Below are positions 19,208 to 26,980 of a DNA stretch of 31,726 bases, piece by piece (position 1 is the first letter of the stretch; each line of letters opens with the position of its first letter). The DNA comes from Bacteroidales bacterium (lineage in GTDB: Bacteria; Bacteroidota; Bacteroidia; Bacteroidales; UBA4417): the NCBI GenBank assembly GCA_016707705.1, contig JADJHD010000050.1, forward strand, positions 1 through 31,726, written 5' to 3'. The notes under the pieces were generated by a model that was not told the DNA's origin, ran no database searches, and was given only the letters and a program-made list of their open reading frames with translations. Made by a program: the position numbers and the translations under genes.

Positions 19208-19403
19208 CAGACGATTGTCATGGGTCAGACGATTGTCAGGTAATTGTTTGGGGAGTTGCTCCAAGCAGGCGTGTAACGATGGTCATGCGATGTATAGTGT
19301 TTGAGGAGCTCTGCTGAAAGACTACTACTGACTGAATGAATTGGGAGTAATTGTCTGACAGCTAGTGTGTCATACGATGGTCATGCGGTGGTCATACAAT
19401 TGT
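19208..19403. repeat. 11-bp repeat units upstream of the M13 gene (two short runs)
   Basis: 19208-19240: CAGACGATTGT, CATGGGT (deleted unit), CAGACGATTGT, CAGGTAATTGT. 19371-19403: CATACGATGGT, CATGCGGTGGT, CATACAATTGT. Each run ends in TTGGGGAG, followed by the GCTCTGCTG or related sequence also seen near 19310. Confidence 0.85.
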
Positions 19404-19440
19404 TTGGGGAGCTCTGCTGCAATTGACTGACTACTACCTG

Positions 19441-19528
19441 ACTATTGAATGACCATTGTTTGACTATCGTCTGACTATTGCTTGACTATTGTTTGACTAT
19501 CGTCTGACTATTGCTTGACTATTGCTTG
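19441..19528. repeat. 11-bp tandem array in inverted orientation, 8 units
   Basis: Eight units of exactly 11 bp, ACTAT(T/C)G(C/T)(T/C)TG, the reverse complement of the CA-GC-AATAGT class of units found at 16666-16786. Unit ACTATTGCTTG occurs three times and ACTATCGTCTG twice. Confidence 0.88.
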
Positions 19529-19865
19529 ACCCTCTCCTACAACAAATTCTTGTCTCAGTCTTCCTTTGCTACCATATCTTTTTCTAAATTTAACTGCTTT
19601 TTCAAACCAGGATATTGCGGTTTGGATATTACAGATTAGGTTATTGTGAGTTGGATATAGAAATTGTGGTTGCTGGTCTTGTCAAAGCAAAGAAATCTAT
19701 CTTGGCTCTTCAATCCTGTATGTATTACCCATTTTGAGCTGGCTTTGAGCTAAAGTAATTTACCAATTGGGGAAAACCGGGAGTTGTATGCAAGCTTGAA
19801 AACATAGAAACACAGGTAGCAACAAGCGAAAGAAACAATATAAACACCTTAAAAACGACAGTTCT
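19529..19865. other. No supported gene
   Basis: The minus strand at about 19545-19625 reads SWFEKAVKFRKRYGSKG, which looks like the end of a coding frame, but nothing upstream extends it. The remainder is AT-rich and without hairpins or promoter boxes I can defend. This is where the accessory island begins. Confidence 0.35.
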
Positions 19866-20186
19866 ATGAAAAAAATCTAAAAACTTCCTTAACGGTTTTA
19901 TATTACTTGTCTTACCAATGGCATTACATGCTCAAACTGATGTAACGCAATTTTCTTGGTATTCCTGTCAATGGAAGCAAATCAGAAATGATTGAAATTG
20001 AAATCTAAAGGGTTTAAAATTACCCCTGAAAATAAAGATATCTTAGTTGGAGAATTCAATGGCACGAATGTTAATATACATATTGCAACAAATAACAATA
20101 AAGTATGTCGGATAATGATTAACGATGTCCATCCTATAAGCGAGATTGATATTAAAATAAGATTTAATAAACTTTGTATAAATTAA
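19866..20186 (+). pseudogene. Small exported Bacteroidota hypothetical protein, frameshifted
   Basis: The ATG at 19866 begins MKK; in another frame NGFILLVLPMALHAQTDVTQF completes a signal peptide, then LGIPVNGSKSEMIEKLKSKG (joining two frames), FKITPENKDILVGEFNGTNV, NIHIATNNNKVCRIMIND and EIDIKIRFNKLC. I recognise this as a widespread Bacteroidota family of about 150-200 residues, usually exported and of unknown function, in which the GEFNGTDVN and IRFN blocks are constant. Here the C-terminal third is missing; the next bases belong to another gene. At least three indels. It may be a truncated cargo gene at the island edge. Confidence 0.6.
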
Positions 20187-20199
20187 CCTTTATTGCATA

Positions 20200-20970
20200 C
20201 TAGAGAAAACTATGGCAGAATTCTTACCACTAACGTACATCATTCGAGATTAGAAATATTATAGTAGGCTAAAAAGTAAACTTGTATTAGTTTCACCATT
20301 CTTGCAGATATCAAAGACCTTTTATGAAAGATTAAAGATGCTTCAAATAATAATGTTTCAATAAAGATTATCTGTAGCAAAGATGAGCTTAAACCAAATG
20401 AGCGTAATTCTTTCCGAACTCAAGAATCTAAAATTATACTATTTTCAGAACCTGCACAGAAATACTATCTTAATGAAAGCAAAATGGTTATTACACTCCA
20501 TGAATATGTAGATTCTCCGAGGAAAATAATCGAAAATGGGTGTCTTAATTGACCGTATTGCAGATAAAGTGTTATTTGATAAAGCTATTAGTGAAACACA
20601 TTCAATAATACAATCAGCTGAATTAATTCCTTTAAATAAATCAATTAAGTAAACTGTTTCCCAATATAATAAGTCCAGAGTAACCAGCGGAACAAATCAT
20701 TTCAAAGTAATTCGAGTTGTGCATTAGATGTGAGAAAAGGATAGATAGGGCCCTGAGAAAGGCCTTACTGTCCTGAGTGCTTTAGCGTTTGGGTCCAATA
20801 TGAAAACCCAGACTATACGGAAAATGTTTGTCACCGTTGTGGAGAGTATGATAAAACAAGCATGAATAAGTCTCAATGTAGTTCTTGTTATAAATTATGG
20901 AAAGAGGATCAAGTAATTGACATTCAAAAACGTTTTAATATCAACATAGCTGCCTACAACACGACCTAAT
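20200..20970 (+). pseudogene. Phospholipase D-like protein with C-terminal zinc ribbons, frameshifted
   Basis: Pieces in all three plus frames give FLTTNVHHSRLEIL (approximate), VSPFLQISKTFYERLKDASN, VSIKIICSKDELKPNERNSF, NESKMVITLHEYVDSPRKII, MGVLIDRIADKVLFDKAI and SIIQSAELIPLNKSIK, then a cysteine-rich end RPYCPECFSVWVQYENPDY, ENVCHRCGEYDKTSMNKSQC, SSCYKLWKE. This is the layout of a Bacteroidota phospholipase D-like nuclease-fold protein with paired CxxC zinc ribbons. The HxK active-site motif normally before NESKMVIT is not clear (the H-x-K there is lost or shifted). The family sits near defence genes, as here beside a type I restriction system; the activity is unknown. Confidence 0.6.
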
Positions 20971-21321
20971 CGATCATGGCTTTGTCCCGACGCACAAGGC
21001 GAACCTCACAAAGTCATACTCACAACACTCGGAATCTTTGACAACAATTGCAAAACAAAAGAAGACAGACCAATACGATATTGAAAAAATAAAAGAAGTA
21101 CGGGTTTAACTTTTTAACAGTACAGTACAAATTTGAGGAAGTTATTTTTTTCTCCACACCGCAAAAAGGAGAATGAAACCCCCACGTGGCAACACATTTA
21201 CAAGCCCCACTAGCCAGCGCTCAAAACCAATGACAGAAAAGAGCTGCAATTTGCTACCCAACCATGCTAAATGTTACATTTGAGCATTAAGTGAAACTAA
21301 TTGAATTGAGAAGAGATATAA
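20971..21321. other. No supported gene upstream of hsdM
   Basis: A GC-richer stretch at 21180-21235 (CCCCCACGTGGCAACACATT and CAAGCCCCACTAGCCAGCGC) stands out from AT-rich surroundings and may be a recombination remnant, but I cannot assign it. No confident promoter for hsdM is visible; ORF fragments do not match known families. Confidence 0.35.
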
Positions 21322-22937
21322 ATAGCTAAGAAAAACGAAACAGCACAGATGAACCTTTAGAAGGAAACAACTCTGGAAAACTCCAGATAAGCTGCTGAAA
21401 AAAATATCAATGCTGCTGAATATAAACATTGGTTTTAGGATTGATTTTCCTGAAATACATTTCCGATACGTTGAAGAATTATATACACGGCTAAAAGCCG
21501 AAGAAGTAACAGTACCGACCCTGAAGGCAAGGTTAGTACAAAGCCGAAAATGTATTTTTTGTTCCACCTGTGGCACGTTGGAGTCTGTTAGTTTCGCATG
21601 CCAAACAACCTTCAATTGGAATTACCATTGACGCGGCCATGGATGCTATTGAAGCTGAAAACCCATCGTTGAAAGGTGTTTTGCCCAAAGTATATGCCCG
21701 TCAAAACCTCGATCAAACCAGTTTGGGTGAGTTGATTGACCCGGTCGTAATGCTTTGCCTTGGCGATCCAAAGCCCGTAGTGCCGATGTGTTAGACCATG
21801 TATTCGAATATTTCCTTGGTAAAGATTTGCTCTTGCTTGAAGGTAAGAAAGGCGGACAATTCTACACTCCGCGAAGTGTTGTTGAATTGCTGGTTGAAAT
21901 GCGGAACCTTATCGGGGCGGGTTTTCGACCCTTGCTGTGGTTCTGGTGGTATGTTTGTTCAATCTGAAAAGTTTGTCACCGAACATCAGGGGAAAGTAAA
22001 CGATATTTCCATCTACGGACAGGAAAGCAACCAAACTACCTGGCGTTTGTGTAAAATGAACCTCGCCATTCGGGGTATCGACAGCTCACAGGTTCGGTGG
22101 AACAACGAAGGTTCGTTCCTGAACGACGCCCACAAAGACCTGAAAGCCGATTATATTATCGCAAATCCACCATTTAATGTGAGCGACTGGGGCGGCGACC
22201 TGATCCGAAAAGACGGACGCTGGCAATATGGAGTACCGCCAACCGGAAACGCCAACTACGCTTGGATACAACATTTCCATTACCATTTGGCACCCAACGG
22301 ACAAAGCTGGTTTTGTATTGGCCAAGAGTTCGCTCACCGCAAAACATCGGGCGAAGGTGATATTCGTAAAGCATTGATCGAAAACAACCTGATTGATTGC
22401 ATTGTAAATCTGCCTGCAAAACTTTTCCTCAATACCCAGATTCCAGCTTCGCTGTGGTTTATGAGAAGAAATCGGGAAAAATTCCCCTCCACAGGAGGGG
22501 TGCCCGAAGGGCGGGGTGGTGAAATTCTCTTTATTGATGCCCGAAACTTGGGGCATTTAATCAACCGCCGCACCAAAGAGCTTTCTCATGAAGACATTCA
22601 GAAAATTGCAGAAACCTACCACAACTGGCGTAATTCCCCTCCTTTGGAAGGGGCAGGGAGTGGTACATTCCCCTCCATTGGAGGGGTGGCCGCAGGCCAG
22701 GGTGGTTATGAAGACATCCCCGGTTTTTGTGCCTCTGCATCAATCGCTAAAGTTAAAGAATTGGATTATGTACTTACACCAGGGCGATATGTTGGTTTAC
22801 CCGACGATGAAGACGACTTCGATTTTAACCAACGCTTCACAAACCTGAAAGCCGAACTGGAAGAACAACTGAAGGAAGAAGCACGCCTGAATGAAATCAT
22901 TTCCACCAACCTTTCTAAGATTAAGACCAATGAGTGA
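21322..22937 (+). CDS. hsdM: Type I restriction-modification DNA methyltransferase subunit, frameshifted N-terminus, repeat insertions
   Basis: HsdM methylates adenine N6 with HsdS. The N-terminal helical domain is spread over frames: AKKNETAQMN, KQLWK, AAEYKHW, EELYTRLKAEEV, ARWSLLVSHAKQPSIG, DAAMDAIEAENPSLKGVLPK. From 21840 the frame is clean: GGQFYTPRSVV, FDPCCGSGGMFVQSEKF (SAM motif I), YGQESNQTTWRLCKMNLAI and IIANPPFNVSDW (catalytic NPPF). C-terminal ELDYVLTPGRYVGLPD is complete. The expected start codon is ATA at 21322. Three 33-41 bp palindromic elements are inserted in frame at 22480-22520, 22632-22664 and 22666-22706, adding FPSTGGVPEGRGG and a 25-residue stretch to loops that vary in the family. 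Its stop overlaps the hsdS start by 8 bp. Confidence 0.92.
22480..22520 (+). repeat. Coding palindromic element, copy 1 (in hsdM)
   Basis: 41 bp: AATTCCCCTCC, 4-nt loop ACAG region, GGAGGGG, second stem GCCC-GAA-GGGC, GGGGTGGT. Read in frame as FPSTGGVPEGRGG between MRRNREK and EILFIDARNLG. Confidence 0.9.
22632..22706 (+). repeat. Coding palindromic elements, copies 2 and 3 in tandem (in hsdM)
   Basis: 22632-22664 is a 33-bp short form lacking the second stem (AATTCCCCTCC ... GGCAGGGAGTGGT); 22666-22706 is a 41-bp form with second stem GGCC-GCA-GGCC. Together they are 75 bp, 25 codons, and keep the hsdM frame between HNWR and YEDIPGFC. Confidence 0.88.
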
Positions 22938-24117
22938 ATGGAAGGAAATCAAAGTGGGTGATGTTTTAAAGTTAATTACAAAGGGTACAACTCCACAAAA
23001 AAGGGAAAGGCTTTGTTGAAAGATGGGATCAACTACATTAAATCGGAATCAATCAAAGTTATGATGGCAGGATAGACAGGACAAGATTCGCCCAAATAGA
23101 TGAAGAAACACATAAACTCTTTAAACGTTCTCAATTAGCAGAAAACGATATACTTTTTCGATGGCAGGTATTTTCTTGGTAAAAAATGCTGTTGTCCCCA
23201 AAGATATTTTACCAGCAAATACAAACCAAGCACTTGCCATTCTTAGATTAGACCCCAAAAAAGCAAATCCAATTTTTATAAGTTATTATCTTAGACAGCC
23301 ACAGGTGATTGATTTTGTCAATAATATGTCGGGACAATCCGCACAACCTAATATTAATTTCGAAGAAATAAAAAGTATAGATTTACTATTACCTTCTCTG
23401 GACACCCAAAAATCCATCGCCTCCATCCTTTCCAGTCTTGATGATAAAATAGACCTGCTCCACCGCCAAAACGCTACTCTCGAAAAAATGGCCGAAACAC
23501 TTTTTAGGCAGTGGTTTGTGGAAGAAGCGAAGGAGGATTGGGAAATAGGTCGAATAAGTGATTTGATAGATTTTAATCCAACTAGAAAATTAACAAAAGG
23601 GACAATTGCTCCTTTTTTAGAAATGTCAGAGCTTAGTACAATAACATATTCACCATCTAGTTGGTATGATAGAGCGTTTTCATCTGGTTCAAAATTTAAA
23701 AATGGAGATACCCTTCTAGCAAGAATTACACCATGTCTTGAAAATGGCAAGGCTGCATATATTGACTTTTTAGAAGATGAACAAATTGCATGGGGCTCAA
23801 CTGAATTCATTGTAATGAGTCCAAAGAATAATTTACAAGATTTTTTTGCATATGTTATTGCAAGATTTCAAGACTTCAAAGATTTTGCTGAAAGTTGTAT
23901 GCAAGGGTCATCTGGTAGGCAAAGAGTAGATATTGAAAACCTAAAATCTTATGAAATAGCTATACCTTCAGATGATGTCATTAATGATTTTAATAAATTC
24001 TGTTTATCTATTGTTCCCAAGTTAAAATCAAACCAAACCCAAATCCGCACCCTCACCACTTTGCGTGATACTTTGTTGCCAAAGTTGATGAGAGGGGAGG
24101 TGAGGGTGGAAATGTAA
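22930..24117 (+). CDS. hsdS: Type I restriction-modification specificity subunit, frameshifted N-terminus
   Basis: HsdS recognises the bipartite DNA target for the methylase and nuclease. The ATG at 22930 overlaps the end of hsdM and gives MSEWKEIKVGDVLKLITKGT, but indels between 23000 and 23160 break the frame (GINYIKSESI, YDGRIDRTRF, EETHKLFKRSQLAENDILF). From 23161 it is open: TRD1 ends in LPSLDTQKSIASILSSLDD; the central conserved helix is KIDLLHRQNATLEKMAETLF; TRD2 starts WEIGRISDLIDFNPTRK; the distal conserved region reads RTLTTLRDTLLPKLMRGEV. About 395 residues, two TRDs as normal. The sequence is more AT-rich than hsdM, usual for swapped TRDs. Confidence 0.9.
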
Positions 24118-24129
24118 AAACAAATAATT

Positions 24130-25620
24130 ATGCCAATTCCTACGCAAAAATTAAAAGCCATTGAAATCAATAAACTTAAAGGTTTGAATAATCTTTATCT
24201 GGATTTTGAAAGTAATAATCTAACTGCAATTATGGGTGTTAATGGCTCAGGCAAGACCAGTATTTTACATGCTATTGCTTGCTGTTACAAACCCTATTCA
24301 GGCCAAAACAGTAGAAACTATATTTTTAGTGAGTTCTTTACACCAAATACCGATTCTCAATGGGCTGGAAGTGAGTTTAAACTTCATTATGAACATCAAT
24401 TGGCAAATCCAAGATATCCTAACCAAAGAACCTATAAAAAGGATAGCGATAGATGGTCTCCCAGGTATGCAACCAGGTTGCAAAGGTGGGTATCTTATAT
24501 TGGCATAAGAGAATCCGTACCAGCAATTGAGGATTTAAAAACTAAATCGTATATAAACCTAACAAAGGTTAACAAACAAGATGCACAATCAAATCAAATA
24601 AGAGTTGCAGCATCACATATTTTAAACAAAAACTACACTATATATTCTGATAATACAGCTGGTAAAAAGCAATTTATGGGAGTGGAGCACAAGCACACAC
24701 ACTATTCTGCAATCAGCATGGGGTCTGGAGAACAAAGAGTTTTTAAAATCTTAGAACAACTCTATAAAGCCCCAGAATATGGTTTGTTACTCATTGATGA
24801 AATAGAATTATTAATGCATACTGATGCATTGAAGAGATTGATCAAGAAATTAGATGAGATTGCTCGAGCCAAACATATTCAAATTATTTTTACTACACAT
24901 TCTGATATAATTCTTCAACTCAAAGAATTCATAAACATTAGACACATTTTTGTTGCAGAAGATGGTAATGCTTTTTGCATCAAAGATTCTAACCCCAAAT
25001 TGCTATATGAATTAACAGGAAATTCTGTCAAACCAATATCAATTTATGTTGAGGACGAACTTTCTAAAGAAATTATTTTTCAGGTAGCTAAGGAATTAGG
25101 AATCAGACAACATGTAAAAACAGACATATTTGGACCTGCAATAAATTGCTTTACTACCGCTGCTGGTGCAGTTCTTAATGGTCTAAATATCGACAACTCT
25201 CTATTTGTTATAGATGGTGATTTATATACCACCAAGACAGAAAAAAGAGATAGGATGAATGCTGTATTGACAGGTTCAGATTTTGCATCTAGAAGAAAAA
25301 AGATAAAGGCATTAAACTCGATCTCACAATTTACTTTACCAACAAATACTAAACCAGAGCAATTCCTTCATTCTCAAATTATTCTAACAGTTCCAAATAA
25401 TTTAGATGAGGAAAGATTAGAAATTCGTAATGCTGCTATAGCGATTGAAATGGTTGATGATGCTCATAAATTTATTGATGATATCATATTAAGACTTGGA
25501 TATGAAAAAGACGATTATAGAGATATTGTAAAATTTATTTGTGGCTTACCCTTTTGGGATAATTACATCAAACCTATAAAAGATTGGATGCAAATTAAAA
25601 TAACCGAACTAAACCTTTAG
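24130..25620 (+). CDS. AAA ATPase with TOPRIM-like C-terminus (OLD-like) inside the R-M operon
   Basis: An intact 496-residue protein starting 12 bp after hsdS and ending 16 bp before hsdR. The N-terminal SMC/ABC-type ATPase domain has Walker A GVNGSGKTS (residues about 36-44), signature MGSGEQRVFKI, Walker B YGLLLIDEIE and the H-loop TTHSD. From residue about 300 a TOPRIM-like part shows IYVEDELSKEI and LFVIDGDLYT, the E ... DxD pattern expected for metal binding. This fits the OLD family of ATP-driven nucleases linked to phage defence. AT-rich codon use differs from hsdM and hsdR, suggesting separate acquisition. By analogy with PrrC/RloC embedded in type I systems, it may be a second-line effector sensing loss of restriction; that is inference. 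It could also be a plain RloA-like AAA ATPase. Confidence 0.85.
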   Translation: MPIPTQKLKAIEINKLKGLNNLYLDFESNNLTAIMGVNGSGKTSILHAIACCYKPYSGQNSRNYIFSEFFTPNTDSQWAGSEFKLHYEHQLANPRYPNQRTYKKDSDRWSPRYATRLQRWVSYIGIRESVPAIEDLKTKSYINLTKVNKQDAQSNQIRVAASHILNKNYTIYSDNTAGKKQFMGVEHKHTHYSAISMGSGEQRVFKILEQLYKAPEYGLLLIDEIELLMHTDALKRLIKKLDEIARAKHIQIIFTTHSDIILQLKEFINIRHIFVAEDGNAFCIKDSNPKLLYELTGNSVKPISIYVEDELSKEIIFQVAKELGIRQHVKTDIFGPAINCFTTAAGAVLNGLNIDNSLFVIDGDLYTTKTEKRDRMNAVLTGSDFASRRKKIKALNSISQFTLPTNTKPEQFLHSQIILTVPNNLDEERLEIRNAAIAIEMVDDAHKFIDDIILRLGYEKDDYRDIVKFICGLPFWDNYIKPIKDWMQIKITELNL

Positions 25621-25636
25621 TACATAATTCATTTAG

Positions 25637-26569
25637 ATGACCCGAATCACCGAAAATCAAATAGAACTCCTAGCCATCCAGCATTTAGAATCGCTTGGTT
25701 ACGAGTACCTTTATGCCCCCAATATTGCCTCCGATGGTGAAACACCTGAACGGGAAACCTACGAGCAGGTTTTACTTGTTGACCGTTTAAAAAATGTGGT
25801 AAAACGGATTAACAAATCCATTCCTGCAGATGCGCAAGCCGAAGCCATTAAGGAAATCCAGCGAATTGCTTCACCTGAATTACTAGCCAATAACGAAGCA
25901 TTTCACCGACTTTTAACCGAAGGTATTCCCGTTTCGAAACAAGTGGATGGCAACGAACGGGGCGATCGTGTATGGCTGATCGATTTTAAAAATCCCTTCA
26001 ACAACGATTTTGTGGTTGCCAACCAGTTTACAGTGGTTGAAAACAACCAAAACAAACGGCCCGATGTCATTTTATTTGTCAATGGTATTCCACTGGTAGT
26101 CATCGAATTAAAAAATGCGGTGGATGAAAATGCTACCATTCATTCCGCCTATAAACAAATAGAAACGTATAAAGCCATTATACCAAGCCTGTTTACCTAC
26201 AATGGGTTTGTTATCATTTCCGATGGACTGGAAGCCAAATCAGGTTCAATTTCGGCTGGTTTTAGCCGTTTCATGGCTTGGAAGTCAGCTGATGGAAAAG
26301 CCGAAGCATCACATTTAGTCAGCCAGTTGGAAACCCTGATAGTAGGGATGCTCAACAAAGAAACCCTGATCGACATCATCCGTCATTTCATTGTCTTCGA
26401 AAAAACAAAACGGGAAGACCCGGAATCAGGGATCATCACCATAACTACCGTTAAAAAACTTGCAGCCTATCATCAGTACTATGCAGTAAACCGTGCGGTT
26501 GAATCTACATTACGTGCATCTGGCTTTAATTCCCCTCCTCTGGAGGGTGGTCGCAGACCGGGGTGGTAA
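25637..26569 (+). CDS. hsdR: Type I restriction endonuclease R subunit, N-terminal nuclease half
   Basis: This 310-codon frame holds the HsdR N-terminal domain: ENQIELLAIQHLESLGYEYL, the linker RLLTEGIPV, RPDVILFVNGIPLVVIELKN (the PD ... ExK nuclease core, residues about 141-160) and TVKKLAAYHQYYAVNRAVES before RASGF. It ends inside a palindromic element in NSPPLEGGRRPGW and stop. The element here is 40 bp, not 41, missing one G at 26545-26547. With four G the frame would read straight through into the next ORF, giving one 1202-codon protein. So the break is either a recent one-base deletion or a sequencing error. ORF2 overlaps by 7 bp at GTGGTAA. Confidence 0.9.
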   Translation: MTRITENQIELLAIQHLESLGYEYLYAPNIASDGETPERETYEQVLLVDRLKNVVKRINKSIPADAQAEAIKEIQRIASPELLANNEAFHRLLTEGIPVSKQVDGNERGDRVWLIDFKNPFNNDFVVANQFTVVENNQNKRPDVILFVNGIPLVVIELKNAVDENATIHSAYKQIETYKAIIPSLFTYNGFVIISDGLEAKSGSISAGFSRFMAWKSADGKAEASHLVSQLETLIVGMLNKETLIDIIRHFIVFEKTKREDPESGIITITTVKKLAAYHQYYAVNRAVESTLRASGFNSPPLEGGRRPGW

Positions 26570-26980
26570 ATAGAGCTAGCAAAAACTACTTCGATCTCCC
26601 ATATAACCCTAAACTAAAGGAACGCGCACGAGCATTGCGTCAAGCAGGTAATTTATCGGAAGTACTTTTCTGGAATCAGGTTAAAAACAAACAATTTAAA
26701 GGTTATGATTTTGACAGGCAAAAAATAGTTGGAAATTATATAGTTGACTTTTACTGTAGCAACTGTAATGTTGTTATAGAAATAGACGGAAACAGTCATG
26801 ACGATAAAGCAGAATACGATGCTCAACGGGATGAATACCTGGAATCGCTTGGTTTAAAGGTTATTCATATACCGGTAGCAGAAGTATTGCAGCATATGGG
26901 GCGCGTAATGGAAATGCTTTTCGACCACCCTGCATTTGAACCACCCCGCCCTTTGGGCACCCCTCCGGAGGAGGGGAATT
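26528..26980 (+). mobile_element. DUF559 endonuclease cassette bounded by inverted palindromic elements, inserted in hsdR
   Basis: Left end 26528-26567 (40 bp, second stem GGTC-GCA-GACC) and right end 26940-26980 (41 bp, inverted copy, second stem GCCC-AAA-GGGC) enclose one DUF559 domain. The domain starts NYFDLPYNPKLKERARALRQ and LSEVLFWNQV; the PD-(D/E)XK core is IVDFYC followed by VVIEIDG; it ends AEVLQHMGRVMEMLFDH. DUF559 proteins are Vsr-like small endonucleases. Outside the ends hsdR resumes (RASGF on the left, ESPESYGLAGVKNQPVGD on the right), so this is an insertion at one domain boundary and not a replacement. No transposase is present; movement by endonuclease-driven homing is inference. 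Confidence 0.8.

Noticed and set aside
19165..19264. N-terminal extension of the M13 peptidase frame
   Set aside because: The codons are 11-bp repeat DNA and precede a lipoprotein signal seen in another frame.
21170..21240. Integron attC or att site upstream of hsdM
   Set aside because: GC-rich sequence with weak inverted repeats, but no core site, integrase or direct repeat pair could be shown.
26528..26567. Hairpins in hsdM and hsdR as transcription terminators
   Set aside because: None is followed by a T-run, and all lie within open reading frames whose protein continues.
26563..26580. GTG at 26563 as a genuine separate start
   Set aside because: No ribosome binding site is seen, and one added G in the preceding run fuses the frames, so an independent start is less likely than one broken gene. 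It remains possible.
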